Positions 11,669-25,854 are shown, counted from the first letter of the stretch. The stretch is DNA of 64,000 bases from Ophiodon elongatus (GCA_016806645.1 JACSYO010000551.1:275001-339000), one strand, 5' to 3'. Translations and numbers: made by a program. Notes: generated by a model not told the origin, from the letters alone.

Positions 11669-14642
11669 CAGTTTACGTTTTGGGTGTTTTTTTTAAGCGT
11701 GTCATTTCGGAATAACATCCTGGTTGAGCTTATAATGAAGCCGTAAACTCAGTAAAATACGTACGGAGCAAAAACGTCGCAGGAAAACCTTCGACACAGA
11801 AAAACAACAACAAAACAACAACAAAACATCACCTCATGACACCGGCCTCCGGGTTGCAAGTCCTGTGTGTGTCTGTCTGTCTCACATGTGATGTTGCGTC
11901 ACTTGTTTAGAGCATATTCATACGGGTGCGTGTACATTGCCGTCAGTACAGACACTACATTGCGTACAAATGGCGTTCCAAAAGCAAGAAAGCTCTCGTC
12001 GCTCTCAAAATGACTTGTGAGTCGTGTCATCCGTAAGCCAATGGCATTGGGCCCACTGGGCCCAGTGGGCCCAGTGGGCCCAGCGGGCCGGCGAGATGAG
12101 ACTCCAGTGGGATAAAGACACTGTTTGCCAAACAAAAGAGTGGAATCACAGTGAGTCACCTTTTCGTCACAGACTCCGGCGTACTGAGGTTTCTCCGAGG
12201 CCCGTCTCAGCTCCTCGCCTCGAGTGACGCAGATTCCTGCTCCAGCAGAGCGCTTCGGCCTCTTGCTATTGACGTGTTTGTTCTGCTCTCGAGAAAAGAT
12301 GAATGGGTCGACCCGTAGACTGCGGCGCTCACAGCGAGGCGGGCCCGTCTGAACTGAACAGCGCCGCGATCCAATCATTTCATACGTGAGACGTTGGCAC
12401 ATCTTGTCACTACCTGCTCCTTTCCTCCCTCACACGCTCTCGACTGTGTGGAAACATATTTGAACGTGCAAATCCCTGCATTGCATTTGCACATGGTAAC
12501 TTTGAGCAAATATGTAAAAAAAACATTCACTGTCACTCTATCCTGAGATTAGTACACGAGACAGATACTCTGTAGAATAATAATCTTCCTCTGTGTCCTC
12601 CTAATGACATTTACAAGATTTCAAAAATATGTTTCTGAATACATTCGAGGGGAGAAACAGGCAATGCAGTATCGGGATCTAGATTCTCATTTGATTGGCG
12701 CGGCCTAGTTCGGCCGTTTGATCTGAGTTTGTGAGGTTCAGAGTAGTGATAGACAGCTGCTCAGAGACTCCTCGGCTCTGATTGGTTGTTTTTCTTCTAG
12801 CGTGATAAAATCTTCCAAATGCCAATAAGAGGACACGGAGAAACCCCCCAAAATCTACTTTTGGAAAAATATGTGACGTTCTCAAACAGGTTTACAACTC
12901 ACAACTCCACCGCCTTTTAATATTGATCATGTCACTGGTGTCTGGGTCCTTGCATCAGCTGTAAGACCATGTGAGAGGCAGTAGCTGCACACAGATTACA
13001 GGCTGCAGAGGTCAAATCAGAGGCCTGGCTGGGGTCGTGTTTCTAGGAGAAGAGCACTCGTTAGCTGTGGCTTTCGCGTTAGCGTGTTCGCCAGTAATAT
13101 TCAGTGTGGAACATAACAAGTCAGGTATTATCTATATTTTGACAAATATTCTCAATTATTTGAACAAGAGGTTTCTATTTATCCGGCTACACACTGAAGC
13201 AGGGCACTTTATTAGAAAAATAAATCACAGATTGCAAATGTAGCATGATCTTAAATTGCCTCAGGGGATTTTTTATTGAATAACATGCCAATTTATGAGT
13301 CATTTCATGTATGACACACATTCTTCGCTTTTTGTGGCTCATTTCACGCCATGGCAATAGACACTCAAGGACTCAAGGAAGTCAGATAACGTGGAATAAA
13401 GAACCAGAGAGTCCCCGTGGCACGGAGGCCGAGGTGAATTGAGGGGTCAGACAAACACAAGACTTTCACTCAGGAGACTACTCTTCCGTGTCCCGTGTAA
13501 AACCAAAAGTCAATGTTGACTTATTTACGTTATCTACTTAACTTATGTATTAATTTACGTTCAAACGTCCTTATTTTAACCCAAACCTGATCTTTTCCTA
13601 AACCTAACCATGTAGTGTTGGATGCTCTCCCACTCTTTCCCTGTTACTGAATGTTCATATTAAATCCTAGATAACAGCTTATCAAGTTGTTTCATACTAA
13701 AGAAACATAAAAACAAATTCACAGAAGGGTTCTGCCTTTCTTTACAGATGTAAACATTAGCACGTGACTTGAAGGATGTCCTGTCTCTGACAGTGAAAAC
13801 ATCCTGTAGATGTTTACTGAGGGAGGAATACCAAACCAAGAGTTACTGATTCATCACAGACGGTCATTTAGTGATTGACAACTACACTGGAACGTGAATA
13901 ACACACAGACCTAGGCAAACAGAGGAGGAGTAACTAGGCACATGGTTCTGTCATTTCAGTGGAAATATGTTTTGTATTTATATTCTATCTACATTACATA
14001 TATAACAATATAAAAACAATTATGCATTCATTTTAATTCTTCAACTCATCTTGACTTTGAAAAGTATATGTTTCACAGTTGTAAAGCATGTTTTATATTT
14101 AGTATATAATTATTTACTTATGTTAAAGCAGCTACAACACAGTGTGAAAGTAATCCATAACATGTAAAAGAGTTGCAATTAAATTTTTACGTAAGTAAAA
14201 CTATGAGCAAGATACACTGAAGAGTAAAAGTACTAAATATCCTTAATGGTCCCTTTCAGATTTTTGTATTATATTTAATATATTCTTGGTTCATCATAGC
14301 AGATGCACTACTTTTTACGTTTGGTAAATTACAACACAAAGCTGGTTGAAAATCTGCAGTTTAACTTTATTAAATATATTTCTTTATGGTGAATTTCAAC
14401 ATGCGGGAAAGCTCTGGAAAAAGTGAATACAGTAAGAGGACCTGAAGGTCAAACTATTCAGTCAAACTACTCATACCATGGTCAAGAATGAACACTCACA
14501 TCCAATTCAACACATGTATTTACAATTTTTCTTCCACTGTGATGATCTGACTCTATTCGAATGAAAGTATTTTTTAAGCACGTCAATACCAAAAGCCAGC
14601 TGTTAAACACAGAGCTGGAGCCCCGCCCTCAGGGTAGCTAAG
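11669..14642. other. Non-coding stretch, no gene recognised
   Basis: The longest ORF (11899-12402 minus, 167 codons) owes its Gly-Pro-Thr run to a 9-bp GGGCCCAGT repeat at about 12049-12090 and shows no other family feature. AT-rich sequence from 13,500 onward holds nothing I can identify. Confidence 0.5.
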
Positions 14643-14895
14643 TAAATGGACCTGTATAGCAGGTCTAATCTTTCAACCACCAACACTACATGACATCATT
14701 CACCCCCATTTCACACACTGAAGGGGGGGCTAAGGTGCCACCTGCCCATCAGGAGTAGGTAACATACATACACATTCACAGGAGCAATTTGGGGTTAGGT
14801 GTCTTGCCCACACATCGACACATCGACTAGCGGAGCCGGGGATCGTACCGCCTCTGATTGAAGGACGACCCTGCTCACCACTAAGCCACAGTCGC
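14643..14895 (-). mobile_element. tRNA-derived SINE, copy 2
   Basis: Same family and orientation as the element at 2021-2351, with recognisable A-box-like and B-box-like motifs at the right end. It lacks the internal 60-bp duplication of copy 1 and has a small deletion in the body. Confidence 0.7.
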
Positions 14896-15010
14896 TTACT
14901 TGGTCAATTAGGTATGAGGATGTGTTTGAATTAAGTCCAACTCCATGTTTACTCCATCCACAGACCTCCGTAGTCCTCCTGGGTGTACTGGGTTGTCTAC
15001 ATGAGAGGCC
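14896..15010. repeat. 115-bp segment shared with 2352-2466
   Basis: Nearly identical to the segment beside SINE copy 1; the match stops after 'gagaggcc'. Confidence 0.75.
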
Positions 15011-15449
15011 CCAGTCACCCAGTAAGCCAAGTAGCTAACATGTAACTTCAGCTGCTCCCGCTATCTAACTCAATTCATGCCCACAAGTGAAGTAAATAGT
15101 TACTTAAGCTGAGAGCGACTAGCTTCATTGTGAGCAGGGCACCATGCTAACACCATGCTAACACCATGCTAACGGCTCGGCCTGAGGGGTGTGAACTCTC
15201 TCTGGAGGCTGTGAGGGAGAGTTTCTCTCCAGGAACTTTCTCATCGTCGCTTAGCAGAGCGAGACAAATGAAACTGTGTGACGGTGAAGCTTTTAAAGAT
15301 GAGAAACAGATGATTTGTGTGTCCTTGCGTGTGAGGATAATCTGCTCCTACAAAGGCTTTGGATCGCAGCAGACAAGATGCAGGAGTGAAGATTCAATTA
15401 CTGATGACATAAGGCTCTTTCATCTGAGGTCCTTCTGGAGCCAGTTTGG

Positions 15450-15451
<2 letters not shown>

Positions 15452-15514
<63 letters not shown>
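15452..15514. repeat. (TG)n microsatellite
   Basis: About 31 uninterrupted TG units. It causes the Cys-Val run at the end of the 15166-15522 ORF. Confidence 0.97.
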
Positions 15515-15515
<1 letters not shown>

Positions 15516-15774
15516 AGGCTAATCCACTGACGCACAACATCTCAGAGACAGAGACAATACAGCAGGCGTCCTGCAGCCATGCAAACACCATCGGTGTGCT
15601 GATGGATTAGATGCCCTGCGGGGTTTGCGGGGGGGGGGGCTCGGGGGTTTGAAGGACTTAATTGCCTTGTGCCGACTGTCCCGCATGTTGCCGTGTCACT
15701 CCGCCGCTCTGTTAGTGCCGGGGCATTTGTGTCGATCCTCAGGTCGATATTACTGTCCTCCATCTCAGAGACAG

Positions 15775-15775
15775 A

Positions 15776-15813
<38 letters not shown>
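15775..15813. repeat. (GAT)n trinucleotide repeat
   Basis: About 12 GAT units, giving poly-Asp or poly-His in the overlapping ORFs on the two strands. No splice or domain evidence makes it coding. Confidence 0.95.
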
Positions 15814-15814
<1 letters not shown>

Positions 15815-18800
15815 ACGAAATGAAAAACAGCTTGAGTGAATGGACAATGAACACACACAGTCCTCTCTCATCGGAGTGATTACACGTGCATAGACTGGAA
15901 CATTTTTGAGTGACGCAGTTCTGGTTATTATTCTGTGTCAAATTATTTATTTTTTTCCGGTTTGGAAAACATTTAGAAATGAACTCTTCAACCGCATGTG
16001 TTTCAATCGGGCGGCTTTTTTCCCCTCTCTGGGGCAGAGCAGTGAAGTACACCTGCTGTTCCTCACTCACGCTCTGATATGTTTAATCAGCACAGATGAT
16101 AGATAATGAAAATAATAAATTTCATGCTGGGTTTATATTGTGTTTTTTGTAAAAAAAAAAAAGAAGAGTTTTAAAGGTCCACTTCAGATATTTTGGCAAA
16201 ACTGACCTTCAATTAATTAACATTCTGGGAACATCTGTAATAGTTGCAATAAGTTGCAGATTGATTGATGGATGTATGTCATGGTACTAGCTTACGTAAA
16301 CACACTTCATATTCGGTTTCACAAGAAGAAAAGATGGTTCCATTGTGATATAAAAATCTGAAAGAAAAAAATAATAATCTTTTGCATATGTTGTTAAACA
16401 GGTGCACAATAGGACCAGGGATGTGATTTTAAAGGGTTAGAAAGGCATTTCTCGTTTCACCTTGACTTTAAGTCAATATAAAATGTTAATATTGGTTTGC
16501 ATTACATATATAGCCTGTAGACTCAGAAAATAAAGGAAATGAATATATATTATTCGGAGAACATGCCTGATGTTAGATCCATTACTGGGATTAGCAGGGT
16601 GTGAAATACGCAGTTTTTTTGCATTGCAGCACATTACTACTTCACATGTTGTACAGAACATTTTATCTGTACAATGAGCTGAAGTGTCATATCAGACTGG
16701 ATGACCTACTAAAATTGATTTTGGTCACTTTGGTCATATTTGTCACTTACAATATTTGTTCATCCTGCCCCTCTGGACACAGAGCCATATTCAGAACACC
16801 TAATCGTGGTCTACTTTACACCTGGGATGCAAAAGGAGGTCCCAATACTACAGACTTCCAGGATTGACAGCAGGTAACTGAAGAGCAACCGCCTCAAGCT
16901 CGATGTATTCCTTTGAAGCAGTTGCAGGAATATAGAAAACTGTATTTTGCACCTCTCCGCTAACGTGGCGCCATCAAGCGATGCTACGGTGGGTTAGCTC
17001 CGACCGGCTGCTCACCTCTGAGGTCACTGGGTTTAGGTTCCCACTCTCGGGATCAAAGCAGGATTTCAGCTATCGCAACGACAAGAGCAAGGATCTGCTA
17101 TCTCATTGACTTCTACTGCGGCGCAGTTATGCAACTTTAAAGGTCATACTGGCATTGTTTTGAAGCGGAGGCCAGTGGTCGTAAAATGTACACATATAGC
17201 AAATATACATTTTTAAAATCAGAATCAAAAATGTACACAACAAAGTAGCCGGTTGGACTTAAATGTGCAGTGGGCCGATTGTCTGCCAGCCGGCGCTTAT
17301 GGAAAGCTCTGCGTTAATGTAAGCCTGGCAAGTCCATCTCTTTCCTTAGATCTGTGAGACTACTCTTCTTGACACCATGTTAAAAGAGCAGGAAAGCAAA
17401 CAACTCGCAGGAAAGCCGTCATCGTGCTCAGCAGCGGCAAAATGTGAACTGTTGATGCCTGAGACGGACGAAGCGCGCTGCAGTTATGTGGGCGCACAGC
17501 TGTACACAGCATGGCTGTGGATGGGACAGTTAGATTGGTGAGAGATTTTCACATGTTTTCGTGTTTGGATGTACATGTGTTTTTTTTCTTCCACTGCTTA
17601 TGTTAGGGCTCATCTCTGAGTGAGTGAGGAGACAGAAAATAAAAAAGGAGAAAAAAACCCGGCATTATTCAGAGTTCAAGCTCAGTACTTTTCCTCATAG
17701 CCTGAAACTTCCTGCAGTCTCAGCTCAAAAAACATTGAAAACATCTGTGGTTGCAGTATTTTTTTTTTATTGTATCCCATTATCTTGAGTTCATAATTTA
17801 ATTGTCTCATTATCTTTCTCTTAGTAGCGGGTTGATTATCTTCAGAAAACAAAAGGTAATTTTCTCGAGAGAATGATGCATTTAACTGGTTATCTCGGGG
17901 AAATTGCTTAATCGTTTTGCAAAAACTTGTGATATAGAGATAATGGGTAATTATTGCAACAGCGGCCGTTCTTGGCGTACGAGTGTGACAGTAAAGTTTA
18001 TTTCCTTGCTGTGTTTCCATTTCTTTCAGGTGAATGATACCAGTGCGTTGCAGCACTGACATGAAGACTTTCCTTCCAACTCATGGGGCATCATGCTGAA
18101 ACGTAGCGTTGGCTCGGTTCATCTTCCTCCGTGGAGGGATTTCATTCTGAATACATAAACAAGGAATAGCAAGCTTCTTCTGAAGGAGGTAGAATGGCCT
18201 GATACCTAAACTCCACATTTCTATACATTGTGTCATTCACGTGCAAAAACTCGCCAGTGTTACTTTTCCACTAAAGACTTCCTGTGTCAGTTAAAGCCTA
18301 ACTAGGGTCCACTTGGTCGTGTGCTGCTGTGTCCGGAGGAGGATGCGGGTGGCTGCTGCTGGGATGCAACCGACCAATCGGGAGCTGCGTGGCATGCACG
18401 AATCAACCGGCAATAAAAGCTCACGTGCATCATGGTGTAGGTTGAACCTTGGTTGGGACCTACAGTATATGTGAGATCCCATGCTTTCGGTTTCTGTACG
18501 GTGAATGACACAACGGCTGGCTGTGACTCCTGCTGGACCCTCTTCCTGTTTGTGATTTAACCAGTGAGGTATTACGAACCTCAGGCAAGACTCACTACTT
18601 TGGAGGTGCCAGGTTTAATCTGAGTCTGAAGAGCATCTCTGACATATTAAGTATGAGAAGATTGATGCAAAGTCACCAAACTGTTCGCCTCGATGTCTCT
18701 CCTGACTTTGTTAAACATAAAAAAAAAAAAACATTACAAAAGACATGGGACCAGCACAGTAAGAAAAAGGCTGCTGGAACACTTTTAAGTGTAACAATGA

Positions 18801-21800
18801 GTGACAGTTATTTCTGAGGCGATGATTCACAGAGAAAACAACTAATACTACAGAAACAGAGGCAAATTAGCAATTAATCCACCAATTATATTCTTGATTA
18901 TTAAATTTTTGTTTATAGAATGTCAGAAAATTGTGAATGATGCCCATCACAATTTCTCGAAGCCTAAGTTGATTGAGTCTTAAAAATCAATTAAATGATA
19001 ATGTTTTTGTTGGTTGACTAATCGCACTACGAGAGCTCTACTAAAATGGCTTAAATACTCAAGATTAAATGAAGTATGTACATACAGTGAGACTGAACAG
19101 CATCACAACAGGCTATTTATTACCTGACAAAAAACCTGTGCGTCTAACAACCACATGCTTATAATTCTCACTTTCTACGGCATCTGTACCTGGAAACTGC
19201 TCCACATTATGGTTAAGGTGAAGGAAAGTCTGTAGTTATGGCAAATTCCCTGTTGTTAAGGCAAGGACTTGGTTAAAGTTAGGCAGAGATGTGACCCTGA
19301 CATCCACATCCTGACTTTTAGCCTCGCTGCTTTACGGGCTTTGTTTGATGCATTGGCACTGAACGTTTTAAATACCGTGAAAGTAGCAAAACGTTCTATC
19401 CACGGAGAAATTAACACAAGTCTGTATTCAGAAACTGTGCTTTTCAATGTGCCGTCAAGACTTCCGTAAGGTTGTGATGTCACAACTGTACAGTCGCTTG
19501 TAGAGGTGTGGCTTAACTCTGTGTAGATGTCGCAACAAAGTGAGTCCCGGCTGCAGTGACGCTGTGAAGATGGCAATTGCGCAGATGCAGAAAACCGGAA
19601 AACTCTGACCAATCAGAGCAGTGTGGGCTTTTTTGGGAGGCGGGGCTTAAAGAAACAGGGGCTAAAATGGAGTGTTTCGGACAGAAAATGAATACAGGTA
19701 TATTTAAACAGAGAGTATGAGAAAAATACATTAAAGCATGTCATCATGTTTTTGTAGTAACCCAAAAGTATGAACCTGAAAAATCTGCATGATATGTGCC
19801 CTTTAAACTGAGTGAGCTACAGTGGGTGGTTCTAATTAACTGGCAACTGCATGTGCAGTATGTTGTGATGTCACTATCCAGGCCTGTGTGTCCTATCACT
19901 TTGATCTCAGCATGTCTGAGCCATGTCTCAGTCTGCCGCGCTGCTCTGCCCAAACATAAATACGTTACGGATTAAGACTGATGCTGCCAGCGACTGGGCT
20001 ACTCATCATCCCTGTATCAGTCAATCATTTTGTGTAACGGGACAGTTTAGTGTAAGAACAACCGGCCTGCGTTATGCATTAAGTGTCTGAAAAAGGAAAA
20101 AAGGTCTCTCCTTCCTCTGTGACAAAATCTGCAAATATCAGGAGGACAAGGTGATCCACTAATTTTTTTTTTACAAAAATGTCCACGTGAACCCAGTCAA
20201 AGCTCCTTGTTACGTAAGATCACGCAAAGGTTAGCAAACATTCTGGATTAGTTTTTATTTAATAACGTCTCGGGGACATATTGGGGTTGTATATTTTTCC
20301 AGTTGACCCATCTGTTATTAGAGGATTTGAATTTGACGAGGTTGCCAAGGAATACAAGGGAGTACGGTTCCCCTCTCAGAGGAAAATGCTGAATAATGAT
20401 GTCACTGTCGTAACTCAATCACAGCAGAAATGACAACGTAATCCTGTTTTGTGGCTGATTTGTGTTTTTTTATTATATCAAAGCAAAAACATATGAATGA
20501 TAGATATTGTCAAGCTGCAGAAATAATGCAATGTAAGGTTCTCTTGTTACAAGAGAAAAAGAAACGGAAGTAATTCTTTCACAAAAATAGGGAACATTTT
20601 CAATCCACCTGTCTTATGCAATTTGTGCATTAAAACCAAAAATAGCCCATAACAACTTGTAGTGAATATTGTATTTATGTCCGCCAGGTAGCCTGAAGCA
20701 GCACGCTGTTCCATGTCTGCTGGATGTGTAAATAGGCTCCTGTTACCTCTGAGTAGGCCGACGCGTTAGAGTTGTTTTTCATGATTCTTCCATAAAGTGG
20801 ACAAAGAAACAGTTTCTGCAGGTTTGAATCAAATGATTAGTTACTTTATTCAAGTAAACTGAGCGGTTAAACGGGGATGACGGCGCACGGCTCGACGAGG
20901 GACGCAGCTGTCAGCATGACGGACAATGCAGGGAGCTATGACTAGTGCATTAGGTGACACCACTTCATAACCAGGCGAAATGAAATACAGGTCAAATGAT
21001 GAAAAACAGACCGGACATGTTCGGAGGAAACAGCAGGACTTGTTGACCTAGAAATGCAGGAAGTCCACCATATTGGTTGCCAGTAAGCGAGAACTCCCAG
21101 AGGAAAGTAATCCCAAAAGCACTCCTGGGATGCACAGAGCCGAGAGCGGATAGCTCTCAGATATGACTCTCCTGAGACTGCCAGGCTGCATCGTGGCATC
21201 TCGTCTCGTCTCCTCTCTCTCCCAGAATAACTGTGACAACACCACTGTGTGCATTAGGCTGCCCTGGCCAACTTCCTGATGTCCCCAACCTTGCTGTAAC
21301 GCACTCAAGGTTCGTTACGACATCCAGTTGCATAAGCGGGATCCCACGTACCTTCACTGTGTCGTTAGTCCCCCAATTTAGCAGTTGCATCTCCAATCTC
21401 TCACCCCGTGTGTCTTTAATGACGTACGTCAGGCTGATTGATGGCATTTCATCCGACGGTCACGCTTTGTATATTTAAAAAAAAAATAGGTGTAAAAAAA
21501 TGGTGCAATGTTTCTTGGATCACTTTGCTAAATTGGCGAATTTTAATGTTTTGATGAAATCATGGAACGTTCATAGACCCTGCATACATGGTCCACAGGT
21601 GTTTGCACCTGTTGCCTGGTTAAGGTCTCAGGACTGCGTGCGTGTACAGACCTCATCGATCTCATTCTCCTGTTGGTCCTGTTGCAGGACAAGTTACAAC
21701 TTTATCATCAATACTGGTAGATTGAGTATAAATCTAACTCTAACCTGTGGGTCAAAAACATCATCCTGATGGAAGGGCCTGAACCTCACTGGACAAGGGA

Positions 21801-23364
21801 CGTTGTAGTTGAAGCAATACATTTACAATTTTGGAGATATGTGGCAATTTAAAGACTACGACACCAATTTTAGCGCTGCGCTCACGACGCATACTTCTGT
21901 ACTCATGCATTTTTGACCGCATACGTGCGTTGACGAGTATGGCAAAAAGCAGTCCACTATAATTATCCGGATGGCGTACTCAAAATGGTCAAAAAGTTGA
22001 GTGTGGAACACTGGACTCCTCTCACCCTCAGCGATCGCCAACGTGAAGAGGAGGTCGTTTGCACTGTTAACGCTGTTAGCACCGTTAGCTGCGAGTTGCT
22101 GGCTCAGCTGTCGCCATGTTGTTAGCCATTGCGAGGCAATTAAAACCTCCCAAGCTTTGGTTATTGGCTTAATTTGGGAGTTTATACACAAACACCACAA
22201 ACGCTGTGAGCTAGCAAGCTAACAGCGACAATCGACATTTCCGGTGTGCACAACAGCTTGTGTTTGATTTGAGACGACACCACACTGTCGAAATGCACCC
22301 ACTATGCAAGTAAGTACACAGTGTACACATGGTGTATACTGGCCTGTCGAAACCTGGGCGCACACATTATCCACAATGCAACTTTTGGTGTGTCATGCTA
22401 GTAGTAATGTAGCCTTGAGCTGCTAGCCTCAAGCAGGGAATAGAGGTCTGGTAAACTCACTTAGATGTTGTTAATTTTCAAACTTGTAGTGTTCAGCACT
22501 GACTGAGTGACTCAAGACAGTCTTCACAAAGACAAAACAAGATGTTTTTATTTTAATACCAAAATCTTTGGTACACTTGGGGCAGTAGAAGCTGCTGGAG
22601 TTGACACAGCCCTCTGACTTTTATGTAAAAATGTATAATAACGTGACAGTTTTTAAATCAAACTATAGTGGTGCCAAATAATAGAGTGCGTTTGGTAAAA
22701 TCTGACCTTCTAACCTGCATGTGATGAAAAAAAAAATTGTGCTCTTGTCACAGGTTTTTATGGATATTTCTGTGTTAAACGATAACATCAGAGCAGAACA
22801 CAACCTTTACTTTGCATTTCCTGTACTGTATATATTATGTAGCGCAGGCTTCCCTTCATCTGTGCTTTGGATATTGCGACAGAAATTCCTCAGGTCACAA
22901 TATTTGCTGAGACATTCCGAAGAAAGAATTCCTGCACTGCGACCCGTACTAATCCTCTCATTCTTCTGCTGCTGCACTACTCGGTACACCCTGTACTTAC
23001 TCACACGGTGACACTGGCCTTCCTCGATGCCCTGCCAGTGACGCCTGTACAGATGTTGATGCTTTTGGTATCAGGAGGATGTCAATAAAAACAAATGCAT
23101 GCTCTGACTGGTTCACAATGGCCTGCTGTGTGTAAACCTAGTGCCTTCTGATCTTATTGAACACATTTTTGTTTTTTGTATTTTATTGGAGTGCCCCTGA
23201 GACTGGAGGGTTCAACACATGCAAGTTTCTTGAGGCGAAAAACAAATGTTCCCTCCTCCTAACAGAGACAATGCCGCATGACAATGAACGCCATTATTAT
23301 GTATTTCTGTAATGAATGCGACGAGGAGCAGAGCACATGGTGTTATTGATTAGCTCCAGGACGC
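15814..23364. other. Non-coding stretch, no gene recognised
   Basis: Only short ORFs without family resemblance. The segment at about 17745-17955 has scattered 'ttatct' and 'tctcgaga' words that look like a decayed TTATCTCGAGATAA-type repeat. No exon with a convincing splice context was noticed. Confidence 0.5.
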
Positions 23365-23425
23365 GTGAATGGACAGGCTACAGTATACAGGATCATGTCT
23401 GACAGCGAGGCTCCAGGCGCTTCAC

Positions 23426-23466
<41 letters not shown>

Positions 23467-23622
23467 AAGAGAAAGAGAGAGAGAGAGAGAGAGAACTGGA
23501 CACAGTGTTTCTGGTTCATCTCTGAGGGGCGGAAGGGTCTGGAAGCCGGTACAAATAACGTGGAATTAAAACCGTGATGAGCACAAACTGTGAGGTTTAT
23601 TTTGAGCTGCAGGGCGTGATAA
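23365..23622. repeat. GA-centred duplicated segment, copy Z
   Basis: A (GA)n tract with AAAG interruptions (about 23430-23493) is flanked on both sides by unique-looking sequence that recurs, with few changes, at 25378-25638. Flank landmarks are 'tacaggatcatgtctga' on the left and 'gagctgcagggcgtgataa' on the right. Confidence 0.85.
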
Positions 23623-23847
23623 TTCCCCGGCCTGTCTTTGTTTTTATGTTGTACAGCCTGTTATTAAAATGCCTTGGAAAAAAAATCATAATTTTAGCAG
23701 AGTAATTGCTGTCTTTAAGAGGCTGCAGGGCTCATATGAAACGAGACGAGGCACCCATTGGTAGTGTAGTATATTTTGCTCTGTAATGCATGAAGATAAC
23801 ATATGTGAAGGGGCCTGTGACTTTGGAATGTCGGATCCATTGATGTT

Positions 23848-24170
23848 TGTTGCACATGGGATAATCATTAGGTACCCCCGCTGGGGAATGCTCCTTGACC
23901 TGGAGGATGGAGGAGTAGCTGTGCCTATGTCCGAAACATGTCTTTCATTGGGGGCCCTGTTTATGACGTCATTATATACTCAAGTCTGGGGCGTAAACAA
24001 CATCCATATATAAGTGATCGGGAGAGCCCCGACGGTTAGAGTTCTGTTCGACTTTGGGACTCTCTGGGTGTACATGTCGCCCGTCTTGACATATGTTGCT
24101 TGTTTGTAATAAACTTCATTATACCAGCAAGAACAGTGTCCGCGGAGATTCCTTCATCATCACTCCAACA
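23848..24170 (+). mobile_element. Possible solo LTR
   Basis: The sequence has the order expected of an LTR: a start of the form TGTTG, a TATATA box near 23974, an AATAAA near 24108, and an end of the form CAACA at 24170. No primer-binding site or coding region follows. I could not find matching target-site duplications, so the boundaries, especially the left one, are uncertain. Confidence 0.35.
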
Positions 24171-25377
24171 TCACTGTCGCTTGAAATATACAACAGTAGC
24201 AACAGTTTGTATTCATTTGTCATGATGTTGGTCCCCAGAGCAGCACACGGTGTGAAATGTCACCGTATGAAACGACCTGTTTTGCCCTCGAGGGTCATCA
24301 CAGCCTTGTGCAACTTTACAACCACAACAGAGAGACCGAGTGCATTCAGGGGACGTGTGGCTCCCCTGGGTAGATTTACAATAAGGGGGTTTCTGAGCAG
24401 TTTCAAGAACAGAAAATGCAATTCTTGTCTCCAAATGTCAAAAGTTAAACGATGTAAGATTATAGCATATAGACTTTTTATGTGGTGTTCCTCAAGGTTC
24501 TTGTGGTATTTCGGAGGGATTTTTGATCAATTTCTGCAAAACGTATGAGACACAATAGAGCGTGGCGATGGCCATCGTATACTTCCATCATAATGTTCTA
24601 AGCCCTTTTACACTTTCACAATTCTTTTAAATTAAGGAATTGCATTTTATTTCTGATTTATGAGAAGAACACCTTGACGCACGGTGCTCAGATGCACCTC
24701 AAATTAATCTTTGTGTTCCCAGCTTTCAGATGATGCACACCACTTCTATGTGGCATCATGTTTACCTGCTGTCTGCCACTAAAGATGATCCCCCCTAAAG
24801 AGACAAACACCGGTGTAAAGTGCTTAAAGAGGGATAATCTGCCAATTGTGCGACACCTCAACGCATGTTTTTACATATTCTTTTAAACATGTGTGAATAT
24901 GAATGTTTACACATATTCAGAATTCACAGTTACTTTTTGAGCTCAAGAGGCACCTCTCCAGTCATTTTGATGGATGGGTCCACTTCATTCATGTGAATTC
25001 ATAAAGGCTCAACATGTGGGTTGTTGGTCTACTAAACGTGGAGTCACAGTGGTACGAAACAGATCTCTGATACCATTATCATGGTTTCATAATATGATTT
25101 TCTAACATTGGATCCTGTTCAAAGAACCACAAAAGGCCTGCTTTCTCAGAACAAGTGAGCCAGTTTCTCTGTGCTGTATTTGTCCGTATTTGACTCTTCT
25201 GTTTGCATGCGGGTGCACATACCGATCCGAACCGCTCTGACCAAAAGGAAGTCTGTGACTTTTTTCAGCTTTTCTGATCTCGTTATATTCTGCCATACAG
25301 CGGTACACTTGAGATATCCTTACACACCTTCTCTCTCAAACATACGCAGGGGGATGCAGGAGGTTCTGTGTGCGTGT
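24171..25377. other. Non-coding stretch, no gene recognised
   Basis: No exon or repeat that I can identify; short ORFs only. Confidence 0.5.
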
Positions 25378-25447
25378 GTGAATGGACAGGTTATGTATAC
25401 AGGATCATGTCTGATAGAGAGGCTCCAGGCGCTTCACAGAGAGAGAG

Positions 25448-25512
<65 letters not shown>

Positions 25513-25638
25513 TGGACACAGTGTTTCTGGTTCATCTCTGAGGGGCGGAAGGTTCTAGAAGCCGGTGCAAATAACGTGGAATTAAGACCGTGATGAGCAC
25601 TAACTGTGAGGTTTGTTTGGAGCTGCAGGGCGTGATAA
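25378..25638. repeat. GA-centred duplicated segment, copy Z'
   Basis: Second copy of the segment at 23365-23622, with a longer and purer GA tract (about 25437-25510). Both flanks match over roughly 60 and 125 bases. Confidence 0.85.
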
Positions 25639-25748
25639 GATGCACCAGATATCTGCTCCAGTTTTACAGCATTGAGACAAACCTTTCTGGATGCTTAGAG
25701 ATGTCCGTTATTCGGCCCACTGACTGGTTCTGCAGAAGGGCCCGGTGC

Positions 25749-25852
25749 AGGGTGCCTACGGGATCAAACATGGCAGTAGTGTCTTATGTGTGTTTACTGC
25801 ATGTGGTTCGTGGTTTGTGTTGTGAAAAGGGCAACAGTTTAACATGAAGACA
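25749..25852. repeat. Duplicated segment X (gene-less copy)
   Basis: Matches 26299-26391 from 'ggtgcctacgg' through 'aacatgaag'. Here X is followed at once by Y. In the other copy the rasd1 gene lies between them. Confidence 0.75.
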
Positions 25853-25854
25853 AG

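Noticed and set aside
11899..12402. 167-codon ORF with a collagen-like Gly-Pro-Thr run
   Set aside because: The run comes from a 9-bp GGGCCCAGT repeat that also forms a 24-bp palindrome (12049-12072); no other collagen feature.
1..25000. MED9, the expected left neighbour of RASD1 from human gene order
   Set aside because: No sequence resembling its conserved helical region or C-terminal KYKSLCMF end was found on the plus strand; it may lie elsewhere in this fish.
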